Below, in pieces: positions 36,035 through 44,460 of a stretch of 64,000 nt of DNA. Made by a program: the position numbers and the translations under genes. Position 1 is the stretch's first letter. The number at the start of each line of letters is the position of its first letter. The stretch comes from CBDANW01 sp965197825 (GTDB lineage: Bacteria; Acidobacteriota; Vicinamibacteria; Marinacidobacterales; DATDRI01). The notes below the pieces were generated by a model. The model saw nothing but the letters and a program-made list of their open reading frames with translations, made no database searches and was not told where the DNA came from. The stretch spans positions 2,480,001 to 2,544,000 of the forward strand of contig CBDANW010000003.1 of assembly GCA_965197825.1 (NCBI GenBank), written 5' to 3'.

Positions 36035-36894
36035 CCTTGGTGCACAACTCCGATAGAGGCCGAGAGCTCGCTTGGCCCCGACTCCCATCATCCGATCATC
36101 TCGCTATCAGGCATCCCGAGCGCCGTCATGGTGTTGAGAATCTTGCACCCGATCCTTGCCTCAACTCTCTGTGCCGCCAACCCTCTCGCTCGCATCGCTG
36201 AGCCCACGATAGCCTTGTAGCGATGGAACGTTGTCTCGACTTTGCTCCGTTTGCTGTAGCCCGATTCTGTGTGCCACTTTCGTTTGCCGAGCCGAGCTTG
36301 TGCTGCAATGTTGCGATTGCGCTGTCGGCTGCTCGCCGGCCCCGATGTGAGCAAGGCGCCCTTGCGCGGCGGTATCAGCACCCTCGGCGAGCGATGAGCG
36401 CTGTGATTCTCGATTGCCTCATAGACGCCGCCGGCGTCGTATGCGGTGTCAGCTCTGGCCGATGAGATGGGACTGTCGATCTGTCCGACAAGCGATGCAA
36501 CCCGCGATGAATCGCGGGCTCTTTTGCTCGTCAGCTCGCCGGCGACGACTTCGCCACTCTGCTCGTCGACACACAGATGGAGCTTGCGATAGTCCCTGCT
36601 CTTTTGTGCTCTGCGCAGCTGGCCGGCGTGGACAGCGAGACCGCTGCTGTCGATCAAGATGTGCAACGGCGTCTTCTGCTTGACTTGGTAGAAGGGGACC
36701 TTACCCAGATTCGCCTTGCGCCTCGAGATCGTGGTGTGATCGGGCACATCATTGTCTAGCTTCATCAGAGCGAACAACGACCGCAGCAATCCCTCGTTCT
36801 GCCTAGATGACAGATGAAACACCATGCCCAGGGTGACAGCCGTCTCGATGGCGTGGTTCGAGTACTTGCGTTGACGGCCCGGTTTCCTCCTCCT
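36035..36894 (-). pseudogene. IS5-family transposase copy A, 5'-truncated
   Basis: Minus-strand fragment carrying the 3' inverted repeat (CCTTGGTGCACAACTC at 36035) and codons from RRKPGRQRKYSNHAIETAV to the stop at 36088 (GMPDSEMIG). The first ~55 codons are missing at this place but lie next door in the opposite orientation (36899-37130). Nearly identical to copy B. Confidence 0.88.
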
Positions 36895-36898
36895 TGGT

Positions 36899-37130
36899 GC
36901 CTTGGTGCACAACTCGCGATCTCGGTCCACAATTGTCCTGTACTCGCGGATACGAGGTTCCCCATGAGCATTTTCAAACGCACTCAGCGGAAGTATGTGA
37001 AGAAGGCCTATCGCGTGAGGAATTGGCGTGAATATGAGGCGGGTCTACGCAACCGCGGGAGGCTGACCGTCTGGGTCTCGCTCACCGCCGGCAAGCTTGT
37101 GAACTGGGACGCGCCCCGGCCAAGGAGGTG
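36899..37130 (+). mobile_element. IS5-family 5' fragment, inverted relative to copy A
   Basis: Begins with the element's 5' terminal repeat (CCTTGGTGCACAACTCGCGA) and encodes MSIFKRTQRKYVKKAYRVRN to NWDAPRPRR on the plus strand, then stops exactly where copy A begins in the gene. The break point in both pieces is at the internal CCAAGGAGG, which resembles the terminal CCAAGG, so a small inversion between those two sites fits the layout. Confidence 0.8.
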
Positions 37131-38213
37131 CCTTGGTGCACAACTCCGATAGAGGCCGAGAGCTCGCTTGGCCCCGACTCCCATCATCCGATCATCTCGC
37201 TATCAGGCATCCCGAGCGCCGTCATGGTGTTGAGAATCTTGCACCCGATCCTTGCCTCAACTCTCTGTGCCGCCAACCCTCTCGCTCGCATCGCTGAGCC
37301 CACGATAGCCTTGTAGCGATGGAACGTTGTCTCGACTTTGCTCCGTTTGCTGTAGCCCGATTCTGTGTGCCACTTTCGTTTGCCGAGCCGAGCTTGTGCT
37401 GCAATGTTGCGATTGCGCTGTCGGTTGCTCGCCGGCCCCGATGCGAGCAGGGCGCCCTTGCGCGGCGGTATCAGCACCCTCGGCGAGCGATGAGCGCTGT
37501 GATTCTCGATTGCCTCATAGACGCCGCCGGCGTCGTATGCGGTGTCAGCTCTGGCCGATGAGATGGGACTGTCGATCTGTCCGACAAGCGATGCAACCCG
37601 CGATGAATCGCGGGCTCTTTTGCTCGTCAGCTCGCCGGCGACGACTTCGCCACTCTGCTCGTCGACACACAGATGGAGCTTGCGATAGTCCCTGCTCTTT
37701 TGTGCTCTGCGCAGCTGGCCGGCGTGGACAGCGAGACCGCTGCTGTCGATCAAGATGTGCAACGGCGTCTTCTGCTTGACTTGGTAGAAGGGGACCTTAC
37801 CCAGATTCGCCTTGCGCCTCGAGATCGTGGTGTGATCGGGCACATCATTGTCTAGCTTCATCAGAGCGAACAACGACCGCAGCAATCCCTCGCTCTGCCT
37901 AGATGACAGATGAAACACCATGCCCAGGGTAACAGCCGTATCGATGGCGTGGTTCGAGTACTTGCGTTGACGGCCCGGTTTCCTCCTCCTTGGCCGGGGC
38001 GCGTCCCAGTTCACAAGCTTGCCGGCGGTGAGCGAGATCCAGACGGTCAGGCTCCCACGGTTGCGTAGACCCGCCTCATATTCACGCCAATTCCTCACGC
38101 GATAGGCCTTCTTCACATACTTCCGCTGAGTGCGTTTGAAAATGCTCATGGGGAACCTCGTATCCGCGAGTACAGGACAATTGTGGACCGAGATCGCGAG
38201 TTGTGCACCAAGG
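37131..38213 (-). mobile_element. Complete IS5-family element, copy B
   Basis: A 1083-bp element with terminal repeats CCTTGGTGCACAACTC at both ends (inverted) and one intact transposase gene. Flanks (GGTG left, CAGC right) show no target duplication. Copies A and C and an inverted 5' piece make four occurrences in the window. Confidence 0.92.
37184..38149 (-). CDS. IS5-family transposase, copy B
   Basis: A 321-aa intact transposase (MSIFKRTQRKYVKKAYRVRN…). DDE-type acidic residues appear in LHILIDSSGLAVHAG, ARADTAYDAGGVYEAIE and the Y-R-E block YSKRSKVETTFHRYKAIVG, typical of IS5. The ATG at 38149 is 64 nt inside the right end. Likely the autonomous copy that could mobilise the others. Confidence 0.92.
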   Translation of the reverse strand: MSIFKRTQRKYVKKAYRVRNWREYEAGLRNRGSLTVWISLTAGKLVNWDAPRPRRRKPGRQRKYSNHAIDTAVTLGMVFHLSSRQSEGLLRSLFALMKLDNDVPDHTTISRRKANLGKVPFYQVKQKTPLHILIDSSGLAVHAGQLRRAQKSRDYRKLHLCVDEQSGEVVAGELTSKRARDSSRVASLVGQIDSPISSARADTAYDAGGVYEAIENHSAHRSPRVLIPPRKGALLASGPASNRQRNRNIAAQARLGKRKWHTESGYSKRSKVETTFHRYKAIVGSAMRARGLAAQRVEARIGCKILNTMTALGMPDSEMIG

Positions 38214-38403
38214 CAGCGGTTTCGTGGAACCCCGCCATTTCGCCGGGTGACCTAATGATTTATGGCGGCGATCTGTTCTCCGACTGGCACGGCGATGCAT
38301 TCGCGGCCGGGCTCTCGTCCCACGCGATCGTGCGTATCGAGCTCGACGGCGTCGATGCCCGCGACGTCGAGCGTTACGAGATGGGTGCGCGGATTCGCGC
38401 CGT

Positions 38404-39803
38404 GGTGATGTCTTAAGATTCCTGTCAAAGAAAAACGATGTATGGTTCCCCAAGCTCAAACCCGTCCCCGTCATGGGGACAGAAAAGGAGAACCATACAT
38501 CATGGGAAAGGTACTACCGAGTCAGCGATTGCTCAAGCAGTTCGAGGAACAACTGGTATTTGGGGAGATGAATCTCTCGGAGATCGTCCGGTCGGGAGCT
38601 CAGATGATGCTTCAATATGCGTTGGAGCGCGAGGTGACGGAGGCGTTGGGTCGAAACTACTATGAGAACGCTCCGGCAACGACGAAGGAGAAGGGACGAC
38701 GCAACGGGTATGAGTCGCATCGGGTCCTCACGGGCGAGGGAGCGGTGACGGTGCAAGTGCCGCGGGTACGAGAAACAGAGAAGGTGTTTCAGTCAAAGAT
38801 TCTCGACGCCTACGTGAGCCGGACCGAGAAACTCGATGAACTGATCGCGCGGATGTACGTCCACGGGATGTCGACGCGTGACATTGAGGCGACGTTCGCG
38901 GACGTGCTGAGCGGCACGGGTGTCTCGAAGTCGGTGGTGAGCCGGGTCACACGGTGTCTGTCGGAGGATTTCGAGGCGTTTCGAAAACGGGATCTCTCGA
39001 ACGAGAAGCTGTTGTATCTCGAGCTCGACGGCACGTACCTGCGCTACCACCAAGGAGCGGAGAGAAAAGAGCCCATCCTCGTTGCGACCGGCTATCGCGC
39101 TGATGGGACGCGAGTTCTTCTTCATATCGGTGTCGGCAACCGAGAATCCTACGAGAACTGGAAGGGGTTCTTGCAGGAGATAGTGGCCCGAGGAATGAGG
39201 GAGCCGTTGCTCATCGTGACGGACGGGAATCCTGGAGTGCTCAAAGCGATCGCAGAGGTCTTCCCTCGAAGCCTCAAGCAACGTTGCCAGAAGCACCGCC
39301 TCGAGAACATCCTGGGCAAGGCTCCGAAGGAAGTGCGCGACGAACTCAAGGCGGCCATCCTTGAGTCGTTCCATGCGAACAGCTACGAGCAAGGGCTGAA
39401 GAAGGGTCGGGAGGTGATCGCTCGGTACCGTCAACGATTCCCGAGCGCGATGAAGTGCATGGAAGAGACCCTCGAAGCGTGTCTTCAGGCGCTACTCCTT
39501 CCTGCGGCGCATCACAAAAGGCTTCGCACGTCGAATCTACTTGAGCGCACGTTCGGAGAGCACAAACGTCGCACAAAGGTCATTCCTCACTTCTTCACCG
39601 AGGAGGCCGCGATGAAACTCTCGTTCGCTGTGCTCTTGGCCGTCGCAAACAAATGGCGCGGCGTGAGGATGGATGTCTTCGCCGCTAGGAAAGTCGAGGA
39701 GCTTCGCAACGAGCTTCTCCCGCAAGGCACGTCGGAGGAATCAGCAGCTTAACCGAGCGCGGGGAACCGTACGGAGATTTGACAGGAAAATTAAGACTTG
39801 ACC
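38404..39803 (+). mobile_element. IS256-family element type b, copy 1
   Basis: 1400 bp, from GGTGATGTCTTAAG to GACTTGACC; the ends form an imperfect inverted repeat sharing GTCTTAA and TTCCTGTCAAA. The target duplication is CGCGCCGT (38396-38403) against CGCGCAGT (39804-39811), one mismatch. Almost identical to the copy at 61267-62667. Confidence 0.93.
38502..39752 (+). CDS. IS256-family transposase (type b), copy 1
   Basis: A 416-aa transposase from ATG 38502 (MGKVLPSQRLLKQFEEQLVF) with AAGGAG upstream. DDE pattern: LYLELDGTYLRYHQG, IVTDGNPGVLKAIAE and SNLLERTFGEHKRRTK. It is open throughout. The only clear protein difference from the 61366 copy is Leu for Arg in LQALxLPAAHHKR, so one copy is very recent. 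Confidence 0.94.
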   Translation: MGKVLPSQRLLKQFEEQLVFGEMNLSEIVRSGAQMMLQYALEREVTEALGRNYYENAPATTKEKGRRNGYESHRVLTGEGAVTVQVPRVRETEKVFQSKILDAYVSRTEKLDELIARMYVHGMSTRDIEATFADVLSGTGVSKSVVSRVTRCLSEDFEAFRKRDLSNEKLLYLELDGTYLRYHQGAERKEPILVATGYRADGTRVLLHIGVGNRESYENWKGFLQEIVARGMREPLLIVTDGNPGVLKAIAEVFPRSLKQRCQKHRLENILGKAPKEVRDELKAAILESFHANSYEQGLKKGREVIARYRQRFPSAMKCMEETLEACLQALLLPAAHHKRLRTSNLLERTFGEHKRRTKVIPHFFTEEAAMKLSFAVLLAVANKWRGVRMDVFAARKVEELRNELLPQGTSEESAA

Positions 39804-39916
39804 CGCGCAGTCGTCGAGGGGCCGGACGGTGCGATCTGGGTCCTGGAGGACGACGAGGACGAGAGTACAGGACGCTTGCTCAAACTCACACCGAAGAACT
39901 GATATCTCACACTTTG

Positions 39917-39985
39917 CGGGTGCTTCCGCCATTAAGTGTTGGTGAGATAACGCTAAAACTTTACCGCGCATTAAATTACAGCCAA
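39917..39985 (+). repeat. ~69-bp dispersed repeat, copy 1
   Basis: Contains GGTGCTTCCGCCATTAAGTG followed by TTGG and an A/T-rich end closing GCATTAAATTACAGCC. Further copies: 60424-60490 (near full) and 47949-47982 (first ~30 bp only). Unassigned element end. Confidence 0.65.
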
Positions 39986-40124
39986 GATTAGCGCTCGTGA
40001 CCTTCGCTGTGCGCAAAATGTCCCCCGCCCTACGATTTCTTTGGACAGTGATTTGAGAAACTAAATCAGAGAGCAGAACGTGAGCGTTCCATTCGAGCAC
40101 ACGAATGGCTTTCTGCCCCACCGG

Positions 40125-40810
40125 TCAGAAGAGTCCCATCTCCGACCTGGGAGCAAGAATATCCGGGTCGTCGTTCCGAACGCTGTTCACTCTGGTGCTA
40201 ACGGTACGCTTCTCATAAGGGCCGCCATAGGGTTCACGCACCAAGTCGAGTAGTCTTGGCACCGGCGACGTTGGGTCGAGCCAGTCGTCGAAACGGTCTG
40301 GAGCGATGATGGCGGGCTGTCGATGGTGAATGTCGGCAAGCTCTGGAGAGGCCGTCGTCGTGATGATGGTGAAGGATTCGAGGGAGTTGTTGCCCTTGCC
40401 CCAGTGCTCCCACAGAGCGGCAAACGAAAGCGGCAATCCGCCCTCAAGCGCCAAGAAGTAAGGCTGCTTGCCGTACCCGGTCCGTTTCCACTCGAACACC
40501 ACCCATCGGCCGGCACCAGGCACCGACGCGAACGGAAGGCGGCGCTGAATGACGGCTTCGTGTGGATGGTCTCCGTCCGGGCATTGATGAGGCGGATGCC
40601 TCTGACGTCTCGTGCCCAAGACGGCACCAATCCCCAGCGGAGCTGAACCATGGTGCGGTTGCCGTCGCCATCCAGCCTGCACGCGGCGAATTCTTGCCCC
40701 GGTGCACCATTGTAGCGAGGCTGCAGATTCAGCGGGACCGTCGGTGCCGTCAGGTTGTAGAGGTCGTGAATCTGATGCCAGGTCAGCTTCTGTGTGAAAC
40801 GGCCACACAT
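40125..40810 (-). pseudogene. SRAP-family (YedK/HMCES-like) protein, one frameshift
   Basis: From ATG 40810: MCGRFTQKLTWHQIHDLYNL, with Cys2 being the residue that crosslinks abasic DNA in this family, then LQPRYNGAPGQEF, LRWGLVPSWA and LINARTETIHTKPSF. After CLVPADGW a one-base insertion near 40500-40510 throws the frame; the continuation FEWKRTGYGKQPYFLALEGG…SPELADIHHRQPAIIAPD lies in the next frame and ends at 40125. Conserved Glu (GWFEW) and His (IHHRQP) are present once corrected. Either an assembly error in a functional DNA-protein-crosslink repair gene or a fresh pseudogene. Confidence 0.85.
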
Positions 40811-40859
40811 AGTTAGAATGCTCTCCGCGTTCTCCGGTTCGACTAGGCGTGACAGCTCG

Positions 40860-40967
40860 GTAACATCATCATCATTATTATCAATATTATCAATGTTAAT
40901 TGATAGAATAAACTCCTACCTTTGACCTGAACACGAGGTCGGGGCCAACAAGGGGCGACAAAGAGAG
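40860..40967. other. A/T-rich intergenic segment before the ArsC-like gene
   Basis: About 60 bp rich in ATT/ATC repeats (40862-40910: ATCATCATCATTATTATCAA, then TATTATCAATGTTAATTGAT), unusual against a G+C-rich background. It separates the SRAP gene from the selenoprotein gene and may hold divergent promoters. No gene seen. Confidence 0.5.
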
Positions 40968-41306
40968 ATGCCGAAGAAAGTCGACTGGTACTACCACCGC
41001 AACGGGTGAACAAGCTGTGGTCGAGCGTCCAAGTTCATGGACGCCAAGAAAATCGAAGCGAAGGAAGTCGTCTCCGCATCGAAAAAGCTGGGTCGCAAAG
41101 ACGCTGTGGCGCTCATCAAAGGCGCCGAAACAGTCCTCGTCGCCAAAGGCAAGAAAATCCAAAGCCTTCCCGGCGGGAAGGCGTCCAAGGAAATCGTGGA
41201 CGCGCTGTTAGGGCCAACGGGAAACCTGCGCGCCCCCACGATGCGCGTCGGGAAAACGTTGCTGGTCGGCTTCGACGAAAGCTCTTACGCGGACGTTCTG
41301 GGATAG
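40968..41306 (+). CDS. ArsC-like small selenoprotein (in-frame TGA, Sec14)
   Basis: Read through the TGA at 41007-41009, the frame from ATG 40968 gives 112 aa: MPKKVDWYYHRNG-Sec-TSCGRASKFMDAKKIEAKEV…SLPGGKASKEIVDALLGPTGNLRAPTMRVGKTLLVGFDESSYADVLG. A thioredoxin-like Sec-x-x-Cys pair (UTSC) follows the first beta strand, as in ArsC/Spx-type folds. I recall a family of 'ArsC family (seleno)proteins' with this N-terminus and the closing GPTGNLRAPTxRxGKTLLVGF block. Without the TGA the frame would start only at 41037 and lose the redox centre. Probably a thiol/selenol reductase; the substrate is unknown. Confidence 0.82.
41007..41037 (+). promoter_or_regulatory. Candidate bacterial SECIS hairpin at the Sec codon
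   Basis: The UGA itself starts a possible stem: TGAAC (41007-41011) pairs with GTTCA (41033-41037), with an inner TGG/CCA pairing and an apical loop containing G residues around TCGAGCG. Bacterial SECIS elements start at or just after UGA and bring SelB. Weak without folding calculations, but position and size are right. Confidence 0.45.
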
Positions 41307-41517
41307 CTTTTAGGCACTCGATGTCTCGAAACTCGCGGGCTGCACGACTTCCAAGAATTCCAAATCCGGCGAGCGCATAGGGCGTCCGGCCGACCGCCTC
41401 TGCTCACCGCCCTTACGGATGCCGCGGGCGTGTCGTGACCTTAGCCCGCGGATACTTTGCCTTGACCTCCTTCGCGTAGGCTTCCCGCCGTCGGCGCTGG
41501 GCTTCAGGCCGATGGCG

Positions 41518-41548
41518 TCGTGTCCAAAACACAAACGAACTCAAGACC
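41518..41548 (+). repeat. Dispersed element-end repeat (TGTCCAAAA type), copy 2
   Basis: TGTCCAAAACACAAACGAAC followed by TCAAGAC, related to copies at 32949, 52572 and 59425. The surrounding stretch 41307-41770 holds no believable gene. Confidence 0.6.
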
Positions 41549-41770
41549 CACGCTCCGGGACGTTTCGGATTAGACGTGTCTAAGCTTGGTTCGCCAATGG
41601 AAGCTAGAATCCTCACTCATGAGCGCCGATCCAGCCCTTGACAGGGATATCTTCGTGTGCACGCCGGCATCCTTATTATTGGCATTCGCTGACAGAGGCA
41701 CGCCAACGGACACTAGCATTCAAACGCAGCGTAGCAACACTTGATGACGGAAGCACCCTTGGAACTGTGC

Positions 41771-42050
41771 CTACCAGCGCGCCGTGGCCCGGGCGAGGAG
41801 GGCATGCTCCGTGCTGTTGATGTGGGTGTGCTTCCGGCGCTCGGCATTGACGCCCAACTCGAACGCGGGACCCTCCCCGCTATCCAGCAGGCCGAGGCTG
41901 TAGCCCAACCGGTAGTTTTGCCCCGTCTCGGACGACCCGAAGCCGACCCGCGGTGTTCCGACGAAGCGGTGTCCGACCGGCCATCCCGTAACCGAGGTCT
42001 GCGAGGACAGCCCGCAGCAGCCAAGCATCCGGCGGGCGTACCGAAGGGAG
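41771..42050 (-). pseudogene. Autotransporter-type beta-barrel C-terminal fragment
   Basis: Minus-strand reading: LADLGYG, a frame change near 41985, then PVGHRFVGTPRVGFGSSETGQNYRLGYSLGLLDSGEGPAFELGVNAERRKHTHINSTEHALLARATARW and stop. This matches the last strands of autotransporter-like barrels (LGYG…GTPxxGFGLSxxxRDYRxGW…FElxldatRRE…LRGxxRW). The upstream portion is missing and the piece is fused at about 42050 to the 5' end of a fadD-like gene. It needs one frameshift. Confidence 0.65.
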
Positions 42051-42428
42051 GTCCGAACGGATGGCGGCGATCTTCTTTTGCTGGTCGGCGGTCGAGGCGA
42101 TAATGACCTTCGACTCGGAGTTCGAGACGATATAGGTGATCTGAGGAGGCGGGAGCGTCGCGTAGATCGGCACGTTGACCGCGCCCAGGATCTGGAGGGA
42201 GGCATCGATAATGAACCACTCGTGGCGGTTCTCCGAGAGGAGAGTGACCTTGTCGCCCCGGCCGATACCCAGGCCGTTCAGCCCGAGTGCCAAGTTGCCT
42301 GCCTTTTCGATGAGCTCGCGCGAGGAGATCCGCCGCCACTCCCCCTTTTTCTTGTACAGGAGGGCGTCCGGCTTGTCGTACTTCTTCGCCGCGTTCGAGA
42401 GAAGCTGGTTGAGGTTCCGAATCTCCAT
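42050..42428 (-). pseudogene. Acyl-CoA/AMP-forming ligase, N-terminal fragment
   Basis: ATG 42428 begins MEIRNLNQLLSNAAKKYDKPDALLYKKKGEWRRISSRELIEKAGNLALGLNGLGIGRGDKVTLLSENRHEWFIIDASLQILGAVNVPIYATLPPPQITYIVSNSESKVIIAS, the first ~125 residues of a long-chain fatty-acid--CoA ligase. The ATP-binding motif and everything after it are absent because the coding sequence runs into the autotransporter fragment near 42050. The promoter side looks intact. Non-functional as an enzyme. Confidence 0.82.
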
Positions 42429-42685
42429 TACGCACCTCGATTTCGTGGAAAAACGGGCAAGGGTGGGTATGGGGGGGCCTCGCCCAAGCACCGAGACCAC
42501 TGGCCGAGAGCCGCCCACACTATACCTGGTCATTCCAGAGCCCGTCGTGTCTGAAAAAGCGAATGGAGCCGGAGCGGCTACCAGCAGATGCCGGACTAAA
42601 CCCTGAATCTCCAGACGCGCGAAGAGCGACACTCTCGAGAGCTAGCTCGAGACGAGCCTTGAAGGCAGAGATGAGAGCGCGAACA

Positions 42686-42775
42686 AACGATGAAATCATG
42701 CAGGCATGATGCCGGCAGACTGGAGACTAATCAAGTTCGGTGCGCGCGGATGAATAAGTAGAAGGCACAACCTGG
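42686..42775 (+). repeat. ~90-bp dispersed repeat ending GAAGGCACA, copy 1
   Basis: Contains ATGAAATCATGCAGGCATGA and CTAATCAAGTTCGGTGCGCG and ends GTAGAAGGCACA. It recurs at 52857-52943, and its last ~33 bp at 46466-46494. All copies stop at the same point, so this is an element terminus. The remaining gap 42429-43070 shows no gene beyond this repeat. Confidence 0.7.
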
Positions 42776-43070
42776 CGCAGCTCGATGATTTTCGAAGCGA
42801 GGTAGCCTCGAATGGATTGCCTCATTTGGCTCTGCGAGAACGTCGGAGTCAACCCGCGGTTTATCCAGCAGATCCTCACTAGCGCGGCCCGCGGCGTGGA
42901 TTAGAGTTCTTCGACTCGGATCTTCAGGGCGGCGAGCGTTGTGGCCGATCCGTCGGGCCCTTGTGATGATGCTAAGATCATCCCATTATGCTCAGTGCGC
43001 TGGTGGACGCGGCTGCGGGGAAAGCTGTCTGAATGCCACCTTATCGGTTCAAGGTAGGATGGCGTGACCG

Positions 43071-43640
43071 ATGACGAACGTTCCTACAGTCGTCGCCCAC
43101 GCGGACTGGAGCATCTTACCGGCGAAGCGCTGGGTAGCGACAGCGCACCTCCGAGGCGACGGCTACGTCGCCGATGCGCCCCGCTCCGTCGGCGACGCCC
43201 GGCGATTGATCGCGTCCTTGATGCCCTCACCCTCAGCGACCATCCTCGCGGGATTTGATTTTCCTATTGGCGTGCCCACCGCTTATGCACGGGTAGCCGG
43301 TGTCCGACGCTTCCGCGCTCTCCTCGACGGCCTCGGCGCACCGCCGTGGGATGAGTTCGCCAAGCCGGCCCGCGTCGCTGCCGAGATCTCCCTCCACCGC
43401 CCCTTCTACCCAGAGGGTAACGGCAGGGGGACCCGCAAGGATGACCTCGTCGAAGCCTTCCGCGCGACCCGCTGGGAGGACCTGCTGCGAGAGTGTGACC
43501 GTGGTCAGTTGGACCGTCCGGCAGCCGAATGCCTGTTCTGGACCCTCGGTCCCAAGCAGGTCGGGCGCGCCGCCCTGTCGGGATGGACGGAGGTGCTACG
43601 ACCCGCCCTCGCCGAAGGCGCGAGGCTCTGGCCGTTCGAT
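43071..43640 (+). CDS. DUF429-like protein, C-terminally truncated
   Basis: A frame starting MTNVPTVVAHADWSILPAKR, with ATILAGFDFPIGVPTAYARVAG, GTRKDDLVEAFRATRWEDLL and CLFWTLGPKQVGRAALSGWTEVLRPALAEGARLWPFDG. The acidic AHADWS start and GFDFPIG resemble DUF429-type proteins with an RNase H-like fold (tentative). After WPFDG the frame enters an IS1595-type remnant and closes at 43709 with foreign residues. TAGGAT lies 10 nt before the ATG. Possibly still expressed as a shortened protein. Confidence 0.6.
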
Positions 43641-43874
43641 GGATCAGACGCTTCCCAACAAGACCAGCCGCAACGACAACCATCTGAGCCAGAGTGTCCT
43701 CGTCCCTGACGTTGTGCTTGCCGGCGAACTCGGTGACGTAGCGGTCAAGATGCTTTGGGCTGAGCTTGTGGAAAACGCCTTTGTGCGCCCGTTTGAGCGT
43801 CGCCCAGAAACTTTCGATGCCGTTGATATGAGCTTGCTCGCGGACGTACTCGCCAGCCGAACGCTTAACTATTC
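43641..43874 (-). pseudogene. IS1595/ISXO2-type transposase, C-terminal remnant
   Basis: Minus-strand reading with small shifts: IVKRSAGEYVREQAHINGIESFWATLKRAHKGVFHKLSPKHLDRYVTEFAGKHNVRDEDTLAQMVVVAAGLVGKRL. This is the hallmark end of ISXO2-like DDE transposases (NGIESFWATLKR…HKLSPKHLxRYVxEFAGRHN). The coding stops abruptly at base 43874, where the 29-nt CRISPR-like repeat begins. The N-terminal two thirds are missing. Confidence 0.82.
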
Positions 43875-43903
43875 CGGTTCATCCCCGCGCGTGCGGGGAA
43901 CTC
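43875..43903 (-). repeat. Solitary 29-nt type I-E CRISPR-like repeat, second copy
   Basis: Identical over all 29 nt to the sequence at 32904-32932, while flanking bases differ on both sides. It lies exactly between the IS1595-type remnant (ending 43874) and an integrase fragment whose codons start at 43904. No neighbouring repeat at spacer distance. Confidence 0.6.
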
Positions 43904-44414
43904 GAGACCGAGACCAGACCTACGGAGCGTACTTCGATAGTCGCGTCGACGGTCTCGGGATCGAGCAGGTCCTTACCGCACCGCGTTCCCCGTGGCAGAA
44001 TCCATTAGTCGAAAGGATGATCGGCTCCATTCGACGTGAGTGTCTCGACCACGTGATCGTCCTCGACGAGCAGCACCTGAGGCGAATCCTACGCAAATAC
44101 GTCGACTACTATCATTCTTGCCGAACTCATTTGTCGCTTGAGAAAGACGCGCCCGAGCCTCGCCGCGTAGAGTCGCCAGCAATGGGCAAAGTGAGTGCCA
44201 TTCCAAAGGTCGGTGGTCTCCATCATTATTACACTCGACGCGCTGCTTGAGTCCGATCTGCTCGGGACGGCTGCGAGACTTCGCACCAGCTTACACCTCT
44301 ACCCCTGAGTAGAGCCGACGTCGGCTCTCAAAACGTCCTACATGAAGACGACCAAAGCGTCCTGGTTGCAGGCAGTTTGCCAATCTCACGCAGCTCAAGT
44401 TTATGGAAGGGACA
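43904..44414 (+). pseudogene. Integrase-core transposase (family 2), 3' fragment plus tail
   Basis: Coding 43904-44250: RDRDQTYGAYFDSRVDGLGIEQVLTAPRSPWQNPLVERMIGSIRRECLDHVIVLDEQHLRR…GLHHYYTRRAA. The second Asp (DRDQ) and the Glu (PLVERMIGSIRREC) of the DDE triad are present. A ~160-bp tail follows, ending TTTATGGAAGGGACA at 44414. The same tail ends two other fragments (49810, 51659), defining this element's right terminus. Confidence 0.85.
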
Positions 44415-44460
44415 GGCAGGCAATACTGGTCGATCAGACTACGGTCGTTTAGCGTTGACT

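Larger units (their letters stand above)
38217..39902 (+). pseudogene. PQQ-dependent sugar dehydrogenase-like gene, IS-interrupted 3' part
   Basis: Two pieces of one gene: 38217-38403 encodes SWNPAISPGDLMIYGGDLFSDWHGDAFAAGL…VRIELDG…GARIRAV, and 39804-39902 continues VEGPDGAIWVLEDDEDESTGRLLKLTPKN to the TGA. This is the C-terminal end of a glucose/sorbosone (PQQ-type) dehydrogenase propeller. The IS256 type-b element splits it. The 5' part is lost at the right end of IS5 copy B. Confidence 0.8.

Noticed and set aside
41037..41306. 89-aa protein starting at ATG 41037 instead of a selenoprotein
   Set aside because: It would lose the first beta strand and redox motif, and has no Shine-Dalgarno; the 13 codons before the TGA read as the expected family N-terminus.
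43264..43683. 139-aa minus-strand frame across the DUF429-like gene
   Set aside because: Only its first ~12 residues (MVVVAAGLVGKRL) belong to the IS1595 remnant; the rest is antisense to the DUF429-like gene.
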